From assembly GCF_024722015.1 (NCBI RefSeq), contig NZ_JANQBD010000040.1, positions 1-60,983 on the forward strand: a stretch of DNA of 60,983 nt, read 5' to 3'. Position 1 is the stretch's first letter. Each line of letters opens with the position of its first letter. Made by a program: the position numbers and the translations under genes. Positions 37,001 to 43,640 of this stretch are shown here, piece after piece. Below the pieces are notes generated by a model. It was not told where the DNA came from. It did not search any database and saw only the letters and a program-made list of their open reading frames with translations. This DNA is from Paenibacillus radicis (ex Xue et al. 2023). GTDB taxonomy: Bacteria; Bacillota; Bacilli; Paenibacillales; NBRC-103111.

Positions 37001-37611
37001 GCGTCCGTCCCGAAACCCAAGGATCTCAACAGAACAGTAACTGGAATTTTACGAGTACGATCTATCCGGACATAAATAATATCTTTAGCATCCGTCTCTA
37101 GCTCCAACCACGCGCCGCGGTTAGGAATTACTGTAGCTGTGTATGTTTTCTTACCGTTTTTATCCACTTTCGTGCTAAAATAGACGCTAGGAGAACGAAC
37201 CAACTGGCTGACGATAACCCGTTCAGCACCATTGATAATAAAAGTCCCTGTTTCCGTCATCAATGGGAAATCTCCCATAAATACTTCCTGTTCTTTGACC
37301 TCACCAGTTTCTTTATTGATCAAGCGCACTTTCACACGAAGCGGAGCTGCGTAAGTCACATCGCGTTCCTTGGACTCATCCACCGAATACTTAGGCTCCC
37401 CTAAGCTATAATCAATGAACTCCAACACTAAATTCCCCGTAAAATCCTGAATAGGGGAAATATCCTGAAACATTTCACGCAATCCTTCTTCCAAAAACCA
37501 TTCGTACGATTTTTGTTGGATTTCGATAAGGTTTGGAACTTCCAATACCTCATGAATCCGAGCGTATGACCTGCGTTTGCGTCGACCTAATTGAACAAGA
37601 TGACCCGCCAA
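34075..37611 (-). CDS. rpoB: RNA polymerase subunit beta
   Basis: A 1178-aa protein. The rifampicin region [20 protein letters not shown] is wild type. GRHGNKGVI and the C-terminal [19 protein letters not shown] are intact. I prefer TTG 37611 (AGGGG 10 bp upstream), which aligns with the B. subtilis TTG start MTGQLVQ; an ATG at 37629 is in frame but has no ribosome-binding site. It is transcribed from a promoter about 280 bp upstream. Confidence 0.95.
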   Translation of the reverse strand: [1178 protein letters not shown]

Positions 37612-37774
37612 CTTTGATTCACCCCTCATGTCTACTCAATAGAACAAAATAAAAGCCTCTTTCCTGAAGCCTTCTCGAGTAAATACCGCCCAAGTGAAAC
37701 TCCTTTTAGAAGCTTTTTCCAAACATTGAATCTCGACTTACCATATTTTTCTTCATACCTTGTAGGTTTTACTT

Positions 37775-37810
37775 AAAATTTAAACATTATACGTATAACA
37801 TTTAAATTTT
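37775..37810. repeat. AT-rich dyad in the rpoB leader
   Basis: A 36-bp inverted repeat: AAAATTTAAA, CA, then the perfect palindrome TTATACGTATAA, CA, TTTAAATTTT. Only the two CA/CA positions break the symmetry. It lies about 80 bp downstream of the rpoB -10 and 165 bp before the start codon. It could be an operator or an RNA hairpin. Confidence 0.8.
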
Positions 37811-37890
37811 ATTCACCCTGTCGCGAAAATAAATCTTGACATTTTAGTAAACTAAAGAGATATTACCCACTTTAATACTGACATTTTATT

Positions 37891-37919
37891 ATAATAACAC
37901 ATCCGAAAAGTCAAGTCAA
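37891..37919 (-). promoter_or_regulatory. rpoB promoter
   Basis: Minus strand: TTGACT (37914-37919), 17 bp, TATTAT (37891-37896). A second TTGACT and an overlapping TATAAT lie in the same stretch (spacing 15). The transcript would have a leader of about 270 nt containing the AT-rich dyad. Confidence 0.7.
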
Positions 37920-37954
37920 CATTTTTTCCTTAGTGCCCACCATCATCCTCGAAG

Positions 37955-38222
37955 TGTCCCCTCCCAAACCTTCCCCGCCGGGAGGGCCACAAAGGGCCGC
38001 CGCCCTCTGGACACCCGCTGTGCGCATTGTTACTGTGTACGTTTGGATCGCTTTCATCCCTACGGGACACGCTTAACGGTTGTGCTTATGGTGCGGGAGC
38101 GCTACACAGTGCCTCTTCATCGCTTTCGTCCTATCGGACATGCTATCCGTTTGTCGTTGATCCGACAGTTTCTGCTAAGAGGTGCTGTCCCTTCGGGATT
38201 CGCTGACGGATCACTTTTGGGA
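37955..38222 (-). repeat. GC-rich hairpin repeat element, copy A
   Basis: The plus strand starts with CTCCCAAACCTTCCCCGCCGG (hairpin CCTTCCCCGCCGGGAGG), then AAGGGCCGCCGCCCT and CTGGACACCCG. Three degenerate units of about 70 bp follow (38048-38088, 38120-38159, 38181-38219), each with a small hairpin such as TCCCTACGGGA, TCCTATCGGA or TCCCTTCGGGA. It fills the space between ybxB and the rpoB promoter. It shares this architecture with copy B at 53.9 kb. Short frames inside it are repeat-derived and not genes. Confidence 0.8.
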
Positions 38223-38251
38223 CATTAAATGGGTAGATGTTCTAGTTATTG

Positions 38252-38845
38252 TTACTTTATTGCTCTAATCACTCGGTACCCTTTATCCTTGGTTACTTCA
38301 GTCACCTTGGCAAACAAACTTTCCAGCTTGGCAAACGCCGATGGCGCTCCCTGCTTTTTTTGGATAACAATCCATAATGAGCCGCCGGCGTTCAGCACCT
38401 CGTAAGCTTGCTCAAATATACGGTGAACTGTTTCCTTGCCTGCCCGGATAGGAGGATTCGTTATCACTACATCAAAATTCCGGTTAATTACAGCGCCCAG
38501 CATATCACTCTGCAAAATCTCCACGTTAGTAATTTGATTGCGCTGCGCATTCTGCTTCGCCAGTTCAACCGCTCTTTCATTGATATCAACCATTGTCACT
38601 TTCCCTCGAACCGCCAGCCCCGCAGCCGCAAAGCCAATAGGACCATAACCACAGCCGACATCCAGCACTTCTGCTTTATCAGGTATATCAAGAGCTTCGA
38701 TCAGCACTTTAGACCCATAATCCACTCCTCGTTTTGAGAATACGCCAGCATCCGTCACAAATGTATATTTACGGCCGCGCAATGATTCCTCAATTGTATG
38801 AGCCTTATGCGCCGTTGTTGGTTTTTGCGAATAATAGTGCTCCAC
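38252..38845 (-). CDS. class I SAM-dependent RNA methyltransferase (RsmC-like, YbxB)
   Basis: A 197-aa Rossmann-fold methyltransferase: AdoMet motif EVLDVGCGYGPIGFAAAG (about residues 57-74), acidic VDIN, and catalytic NPPIRAG, the NPP[FIY] type that methylates exocyclic amino groups, as in RsmC (16S rRNA G1207). GTG 38845 lies 10 bp after GGAGG and gives MEHYYSQKP, matching B. subtilis YbxB; an earlier GTG at 38866 precedes that ribosome-binding site. It lies between rplL and rpoB as in B. subtilis. Confidence 0.85.
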   Translation of the reverse strand: MEHYYSQKPTTAHKAHTIEESLRGRKYTFVTDAGVFSKRGVDYGSKVLIEALDIPDKAEVLDVGCGYGPIGFAAAGLAVRGKVTMVDINERAVELAKQNAQRNQITNVEILQSDMLGAVINRNFDVVITNPPIRAGKETVHRIFEQAYEVLNAGGSLWIVIQKKQGAPSAFAKLESLFAKVTEVTKDKGYRVIRAIK

Positions 38846-38849
38846 TTCT

Positions 38850-39002
38850 ACTCTCCCTCCGGACACCCTTTAGTCGCGACTGCCGCACGAGTTGTTTCTC
38901 TTAAAAACGGTAAGAAATGCTTCTATTCGAAGCCCTCTCCACGAAGATACATTCGTGTCTTAGCGGTGCTTTTCTTGCAGCTTCGCTGAAAACTTATAAA
39001 GT
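38850..39002 (-). repeat. diverged intergenic repeat element, copy C
   Basis: It fills the ybxB-rplL spacer. The CTCCCTCCGGACACCC start followed by CGACTGC recalls the CTCTGGACACCCG...TGACTGC of copy B, and TTAGCGGTGCTTTT recalls TTACGGTGGTGCTT. It contains a CACGAA/TTCGTG stem and ends in the short repeat shared with 2540-2573. The ybxB ribosome-binding site GGAGGG lies at its end nearest the gene. Confidence 0.5.
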
Positions 39003-39013
39003 CTAATATTATC

Positions 39014-39042
39014 AAAAAACCCCTTGAAGTAACTCCAAGGGG
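39014..39042 (-). terminator. rplJL terminator
   Basis: Stem CCCCTTG / CAAGGGG (39020-39026 with 39036-39042) followed by six U on the minus strand, 19 bp after the rplL stop codon. Confidence 0.9.
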
Positions 39043-39061
39043 CTTCTGAAAAGCTGGGTAC

Positions 39062-39424
39062 TTATTTTACTTCTACGCCAGCGCCTGCTTCTTCAAGCTT
39101 CGCTTTAACCGCTTCTGCTTCTTCTTTACCCACTTTTTCTTTGATTGCTTTTGGTGCGCTATCAACCAAGTCTTTTGCTTCTTTCAAGCCAAGACCAGTG
39201 ATTTCGCGAACTACTTTGATAACGTTGATTTTGGACGCGCCAGCGCTGTTCAAAATTACGTCGAATTCGGATTGCTCAACAACTTCAGCAACAGCTGCGC
39301 CGCCGCCTGCTGCTACTGGAGCTGCAGCAGTTACGCCGAATTCTTCTTCGATTGCTTTAACAAGATCGTTCAATTCCAAAATAGTCATACCTTTGATTGC
39401 TTCTAAGATTTGTTCTTTACTCAT
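39062..39424 (-). CDS. rplL: 50S ribosomal protein L7/L12
   Basis: A 120-aa acidic stalk protein: N-terminal dimer region, an Ala/Gly/Val-rich hinge at about 36-50, and the factor-binding domain with KINVIKVVREITGLGLKEAK. Multiple copies bind L10. It lies 54 bp after rplJ. Confidence 0.98.
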   Translation of the reverse strand: MSKEQILEAIKGMTILELNDLVKAIEEEFGVTAAAPVAAGGGAAVAEVVEQSEFDVILNSAGASKINVIKVVREITGLGLKEAKDLVDSAPKAIKEKVGKEEAEAVKAKLEEAGAGVEVK

Positions 39425-39478
39425 GGTATATAAACCTCCGATTAATTGTTTTTTTATGAAACAGTTGCCAATTGCTTA

Positions 39479-39988
39479 TTAAGCCTCTTGAGCGCTGCCG
39501 TCTTTTTCTGCCACTGCTTTAACCGCAAGGGCGAAGTTGCGAACAGGAGCTTGAAGCACGCTGAGCAACATGGACAACAAACCTTCTCTGGATGGAAGAT
39601 CAGCCAATGCCTTGATTTGGTCATAACCAACCACTTTACCTTCAACTACACCTGCTTTAACGCTAAGTTTATCGTTCTTCTTAGCAAAATCTGTTAAGAT
39701 TTTAGCTGGAGTTACGATATCGTCTTTACTGAATGCGATGGCTGTTGGGCCAGTCAAATACTCATCCAGTGCACTTAACTCAGCATTCGCAGTAGCACGT
39801 CTAGCCAAAGTATTCTTCAATACTTGGAACTCAACGCCTGCTTCACGCAGTTGTCTACGAAGCTCGGTTACTTGAGCCACGTTCAGACCGCGGTAATCCG
39901 CAACAATTGTGCATGAGCTTTCTTTCAGCTTGTCAGTAACTTCACTCACTTGCTGAGATTTAATCTCAAGGGTTTTTGCGTTTGCCAT
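39479..39988 (-). CDS. rplJ: 50S ribosomal protein L10
   Basis: A 169-aa stalk base protein. Motifs VADYRGLNVAQVTELRRQLR and FQVLKNTLARRA. ATG 39988 lies 8 bp after GGAGG. The L10-L12 complex represses its own operon by binding the leader mRNA just upstream. Confidence 0.97.
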   Translation of the reverse strand: MANAKTLEIKSQQVSEVTDKLKESSCTIVADYRGLNVAQVTELRRQLREAGVEFQVLKNTLARRATANAELSALDEYLTGPTAIAFSKDDIVTPAKILTDFAKKNDKLSVKAGVVEGKVVGYDQIKALADLPSREGLLSMLLSVLQAPVRNFALAVKAVAEKDGSAQEA

Positions 39989-40334
39989 TTTTTGCACCTC
40001 CTAAGAGCTTTCGTAAGAAAGCTGTCATCGTAAGCATTTTGCTTAGCTTCACAGGGAAGCTAGCATTGTAAGAAATCACTTTGCTTCCGCAAAGAAGCAA
40101 CTTAATCATTCAGGTCATTACTTAACTCGTAAACTATTCGCCAGTGTCCTGCAACTACATCCCGCTAAACGCGAAGATGCCTTCGCAGACACTGCGAAGG
40201 CATGATGAGCGATTTAATCTTTGTACTTAAGCAAAGATACCGATCTTATATCATAACACCTCGGCAGGAAATTAAGTTTGAATAATCAAACACCTGCTGT
40301 CTACGGTAAGTCATATTCATTTGTTAGCTTAGAT
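39989..40334 (-). promoter_or_regulatory. L10 leader (autoregulatory mRNA leader of rplJL)
   Basis: A leader of about 345 nt. Near its 5' end the minus strand reads CCGTAGACAGCAGGTG ... CTTAAT...TCCTGCCGAGGTG (40256-40306), the conserved L10(L12)4 binding structure of Firmicutes L10 leaders. Further on are a perfect 11-bp hairpin TGCCTTCGCAG/CTGCGAAGGCA (40178-40202) and several small hairpins just before the GGAGG, one being AGCTTTCTTACGAAAGCT. The second half probably carries the regulatory switch; that is inferred. Confidence 0.85.
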
Positions 40335-40363
40335 AGGTTAGCACGTGTAACTTCAAAAGTCAA
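40335..40363 (-). promoter_or_regulatory. rplJL promoter
   Basis: Minus strand: TTGACT (40358-40363), 17 bp, TAACCT (40335-40340), starting only 9 bp beyond the rplA stop codon and placing the L10 binding structure close to the 5' end of the RNA. Confidence 0.65.
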
Positions 40364-40372
40364 CTGCCAAAC

Positions 40373-41065
40373 TTATCTAAAGGTTTGAACGTTTACGCGA
40401 GCACTAGGACCCATCGTTGAGGAAACTGCGATGTTCTTAAGGTATACACCTTTAGCAGCTGCAGGTTTCGCTCTTACCAAAGCATCAACCAATGCGCGGA
40501 AGTTGTCAGCCAACTTATCAGCATCAAAGGATACTTTACCGATTGGAGCATGGATTTGTCCAGCCTTATCCAAGCGATATTCGATTTTACCAGCCTTGAT
40601 CTCCTGAACTGCTTTTGTTACATCAAATGTAACTGTACCAGCTTTAGGATTCGGCATCAAACCTTTACCACCCAAGATACGACCCAATTTACCCACTTCA
40701 CTCATCATGTCGGGAGTAGCTACGCAAACATCAAAGTCGAACCAGCCCTGCTGGATCTTATTGATCATGTCTTGATCGCCTACGAAATCAGCACCAGCTG
40801 CTTCCGCTTCTCTGGCTTTGTCACCTTTTGCGAATACAAGAACACGTTTAGTTTTACCAGTTCCGTGTGGCAATACAACAACGCCACGAACAGCTTGGTC
40901 TTGTTTCCTAGGGTCTACACCCAAACGAACTGCAACTTCAACGGTTTCGTCAAACTTTGCAGGCGCCGATTTCTTAACAAGCTCAATCGCTTCAGCCGGC
41001 TCATACGATGCTTCAGCATCGATCAGCTTAGAAGCTTCCAAATACTTTTTACCATGTTTAGGCAC
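40373..41065 (-). CDS. rplA: 50S ribosomal protein L1
   Basis: A 230-aa protein of the L1 stalk, which moves E-site tRNA. Motifs VVLPHGTGKTKRVLVFA and LGRILGGKGLMPNPKAGTV. L1 is an mRNA-binding repressor of rplK-rplA in many bacteria, which matters for the hairpin pair in its own 5' spacer. Confidence 0.97.
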   Translation of the reverse strand: MPKHGKKYLEASKLIDAEASYEPAEAIELVKKSAPAKFDETVEVAVRLGVDPRKQDQAVRGVVVLPHGTGKTKRVLVFAKGDKAREAEAAGADFVGDQDMINKIQQGWFDFDVCVATPDMMSEVGKLGRILGGKGLMPNPKAGTVTFDVTKAVQEIKAGKIEYRLDKAGQIHAPIGKVSFDADKLADNFRALVDALVRAKPAAAKGVYLKNIAVSSTMGPSARVNVQTFR

Positions 41066-41114
41066 TTTGTTTATCCTCCTCGTGTGGTATTAGCGGAATA
41101 TCCTCCCACTTAAA

Positions 41115-41193
41115 GCGCAACTGTTACATCAGCAAAGCGATGTCAGTTGTCACTCATGGCGCAACCTTTTGCATAGCAAAGTTGGTTGTCACC
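41115..41193 (-). promoter_or_regulatory. duplicated stem-loop in the rplK-rplA spacer
   Basis: The 157-bp spacer holds two related hairpins. The first (41158-41193) has stem GACAACC/GGTTG with TTTGC/GCAAA above it. The second (41115-41153) has CAACTG/CAGTTG with CATC/GATG above it. Both carry GTGACAAC on the left and GTTGCGC on the right, so they look like an ancient duplication. They lie just before the rplA ribosome-binding site. Confidence 0.65.
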
Positions 41194-41222
41194 GTCAAGA
41201 AACGCAAGCACGGCGATTCGTA

Positions 41223-41648
41223 TTAATCTACGATAGTTACGCCCATGCTGCGAGCCGTACCTTCGATCATACGCATTGCAGCCTCAACGGATGCAGCGTT
41301 CAGGTCAGGCATTTTTTGCTCAGCGATCTCGCGAACAGTCGCGCGATTCACAGTTGCAACTTTCTTTTTGTTAGGCTCGCCTGAACCTTTCTCAATCTTT
41401 GCAGCTACGCGGAGCAATACAGCAGCCGGTGGCGTTTTGCAAATGAAAGTGAAAGAACGATCCTCAAATACTGTAATCTCAACAGGAATAATCAAACCTG
41501 CTTGATCTGCAGTACGAGCGTTAAACTCTTTACAAAAAGCCATGATGTTAACACCCGCTTGACCAAGAGCCGGACCGATAGGTGGAGCCGGATTCGCTTT
41601 TGCAGCATTAACTTGCAGTTTAACAACTTTAATAACCTTCTTTGCCAT
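41223..41648 (-). CDS. rplK: 50S ribosomal protein L11
   Basis: A 141-aa protein of the GTPase-associated centre. The N-terminal ANPAPPIGPALGQAGVNIM and C-terminal rRNA-binding GTARSMGVTIVD are conserved. It follows nusG by 43 bp. Confidence 0.98.
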   Translation of the reverse strand: MAKKVIKVVKLQVNAAKANPAPPIGPALGQAGVNIMAFCKEFNARTADQAGLIIPVEITVFEDRSFTFICKTPPAAVLLRVAAKIEKGSGEPNKKKVATVNRATVREIAEQKMPDLNAASVEAAMRMIEGTARSMGVTIVD

Positions 41649-41691
41649 TGTGTGACACCTCCTTGCATGTAGTATGACGGTTTAGTAGCGT

Positions 41692-42231
41692 TTAGAGTTT
41701 CTCCACTTGATGGTAATCCAGCTCTAAAGGTGTTTCCCGCCCGAACATGTTTACAAGAACCTTAAGCTTAGCCTTGTCGATAAGAATTTCTTCGACCGAC
41801 CCAACAAAATTCGCAAAAGGACCCACCATAACACGCACAGTATCTTTGAGATCGAAGTCGATCTTCGGTTTTGGTTCTTCCATGCCCATATGCTTGAGAA
41901 TAGATTCTACTTCATCAGGAAGCAGAGCAGTCGGCTTAGATCCAGACCCTGTCGAACCGACAAAGCCCGTTACACCCGGAGTATTACGAACGACATACCA
42001 CGAATCATCGGTTTGGATCATTTCGACCAAAACGTAACCCGGATATACCTTGCGCATAACCGTTTTTTTCTTGCCGTCCTTGTTCACAATCTCTTCTTCC
42101 ATCGGAACCAAAACGCGAAAGATTTTGTCCAACATATTCATAGACTCTACGCGTTTCTCCAAGTTTGCCTTGACCTTATTCTCATACCCTGAATAGGTAT
42201 GTACGACGTACCATCTTTTTTCCATTTCCAT
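41692..42231 (-). CDS. nusG: transcription elongation factor NusG
   Basis: A 179-aa protein: NGN domain (WYVVHTYSGYENKVKANL, RNTPGVTGFVG) followed by a C-terminal KOW domain (VRVMVGPFANFVGSVEEI). It binds RNA polymerase and modulates pausing. GGTGG lies 6 bp before the ATG at 42231. It follows secE by 21 bp, the universal pairing. Confidence 0.97.
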   Translation of the reverse strand: MEMEKRWYVVHTYSGYENKVKANLEKRVESMNMLDKIFRVLVPMEEEIVNKDGKKKTVMRKVYPGYVLVEMIQTDDSWYVVRNTPGVTGFVGSTGSGSKPTALLPDEVESILKHMGMEEPKPKIDFDLKDTVRVMVGPFANFVGSVEEILIDKAKLKVLVNMFGRETPLELDYHQVEKL

Positions 42232-42252
42232 TATTAGCCACCTAACTCCCGC

Positions 42253-42453
42253 TTATTTAAAAATAAGACGAAGCAGCTCAGAAATCCCCAAATCAAGTAC
42301 GTAGAAGTAAATGGTTACAAAGACAACCGTAAACAGAACGACTAGCGTATAGCTGATCAGTTCTTTACGACTTGGCCACTTCACCTTTTTTAATTCAGAC
42401 CAACTGTCCGTAAAAAAGGAAAATGTGTTCTTCATTCTAGCTAAAAAGGACAC
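42253..42453 (-). CDS. secE: Sec translocase subunit SecE
   Basis: A 66-aa single-span protein of the short Gram-positive type. The amphipathic motif SELKKVKWPSRKEL precedes one transmembrane helix (about residues 37-60). It clamps the two halves of SecY. GTG start 7 bp after GGAGG. Confidence 0.95.
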   Translation of the reverse strand: MSFLARMKNTFSFFTDSWSELKKVKWPSRKELISYTLVVLFTVVFVTIYFYVLDLGISELLRLIFK

Positions 42454-42470
42454 AACTACACCTCCAAAGA

Positions 42471-42620
42471 CTACCTAGTTTCGCGATGAGCGGTATGTTC
42501 ATTGCAAAACTTGCAAAACTTCTTCAACTCCATGCGGTCTGGATTGTTGCGCTTATTTTTATTGGACGTATAGTTTCTTTGCTTGCAGTTCGTGCACGCT
42601 AACGTGATTATAACCCGCAT
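42471..42620 (-). CDS. rpmG: 50S ribosomal protein L33 (zinc form)
   Basis: A 49-aa protein beginning MRVIITLACTNCKQRNYTS and carrying CxxC ... CxxC (CTNC, CKFC), so it is the zinc-binding form. AGGAGG lies 8 bp before the ATG. It heads the rpmG-secE-nusG-rplK-rplA transcription unit, as rpmGB does in B. subtilis. Confidence 0.95.
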   Translation of the reverse strand: MRVIITLACTNCKQRNYTSNKNKRNNPDRMELKKFCKFCNEHTAHRETR

Positions 42621-42708
42621 GATGTACACCTCCTACGGACCAGCCTCGTATTTTGAAAACCTTAAACGATCAGCAAAAAAACGCCTCAAATTTTAGGGCT
42701 ACCTGAAT

Positions 42709-42737
42709 ACTTTAGCATAGCGCCAAATTCATGTCAA
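42709..42737 (-). promoter_or_regulatory. rpmG-secE-nusG promoter
   Basis: Minus strand: TTGACA (42732-42737), 17 bp, TAAAGT (42709-42714), about 90 bp before rpmG and after the sigH terminator. Confidence 0.7.
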
Positions 42738-42820
42738 GATAATCCTAGCAATACAACCGCTCATCTGTATTATCTACAGATTCTAGTATTAACGCTGCGA
42801 GGAAAGGATAAACAATATAC

Positions 42821-42858
42821 AAAAAAAATAAAGCACCCCGCTCTTCGCGACAGGTGCC
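42821..42858 (-). terminator. sigH terminator
   Basis: Stem GGCACC ... GGGTGC with an inner CGC/GCG pair, followed by TTTATTTTTTTT on the minus strand, starting 2 bp after the sigH stop codon. Confidence 0.85.
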
Positions 42859-42860
42859 AT

Positions 42861-43505
42861 CTATGCGTCCCTTACTTCCAAATACCGCTCTAACTTTCGT
42901 TTAACCCGCTGCAGAGCATTATCAATCGACTTCACATGGCGGTCTAAATCGACCGCAATTTCCTGATAGGAACGGCCATCCAAATAAAGCATAAGTACCC
43001 TGCGCTCAAGGTCGCTTAGTATCTCGCCCATTTTATCTTCCAGACCACTGAACTCTTCTTGATTAATGATCAATTCCTCAGGGTCGGTAACTCGGGAACC
43101 GCAGATGACATCCAGCAAGGTGCGGTCAGAATCTTCGTCATAAATAGGCTTGTCCAGCGATACATAAGAATTAAGAGGTATATGCTTCTGCCTGGTTGCG
43201 GTTTTAATAGCTGTTATGATCTGACGAGTGATACACAGTTCTGCAAAAGCTTTAAAGGAAGCGAGCTTGTCTCCACGAAAATCACGAATAGATTTATATA
43301 ATCCTATCATACCTTCTTGCACGATATCTTCCCTATCAGCACCTATTAGAAAATAGGAGCGTGCTTTGGCTCGGACAAAGTTTTTGTACTTGTTAATCAA
43401 ATACTCCAATGCGTCACTTTCGCCATCGCGGACCGCCTCGACAATATCTTCATCTGCCTTGAGGTCATATTCATGCATTCTCAATTCTTTGAGGTCGACA
43501 CTCAC
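42861..43505 (-). CDS. sigH: RNA polymerase sigma-H factor
   Basis: A 214-aa sigma factor for the transition to stationary phase and entry into sporulation. Region 2 is RSYFLIGADREDIVQEGMIG with LASFKAFAELCITRQIITA; region 4 is SDLERRVLMLYLDGRSYQEI ending in RHVKSIDNALQRVKRKL. GTG 43505 lies 8 bp after GGAGG; a TTG 24 bp upstream overlaps that site. Between rae1 and rpmG as in B. subtilis. In B. subtilis the gene is repressed by AbrB. Confidence 0.95.
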   Translation of the reverse strand: MSVDLKELRMHEYDLKADEDIVEAVRDGESDALEYLINKYKNFVRAKARSYFLIGADREDIVQEGMIGLYKSIRDFRGDKLASFKAFAELCITRQIITAIKTATRQKHIPLNSYVSLDKPIYDEDSDRTLLDVICGSRVTDPEELIINQEEFSGLEDKMGEILSDLERRVLMLYLDGRSYQEIAVDLDRHVKSIDNALQRVKRKLERYLEVRDA

Positions 43506-43573
43506 CAATAATCCCTCCGGCCCTGGCAAGACTGCGAATAACTATACCTGTGTTCTACATGAAAGATAGAATC

Positions 43574-43603
43574 AGTATACATTATGTAATCTAACATCGT
43601 CAA
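43574..43603 (-). promoter_or_regulatory. sigH promoter
   Basis: Minus strand: TTGACG (43598-43603), 18 bp, TATACT (43574-43579). It lies about 70 bp before the sigH start, within 135 bp of AT-rich spacer. Confidence 0.7.
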
Positions 43604-43640
43604 CCAAATTCACACTAGTAAAAGCTTGAAATACCTACTA

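Noticed and set aside
37955..38222. CRISPR array
   Set aside because: The repeats are degenerate, units follow one another without unique spacers of constant length, and no cas genes are nearby.
38043..38228. 61-codon frame in repeat copy A, and similar frames in copy B (53751-54065)
   Set aside because: They are translations of the repeat itself (RFxPYGTRxTVV), occur in several frames, and show no start signal.
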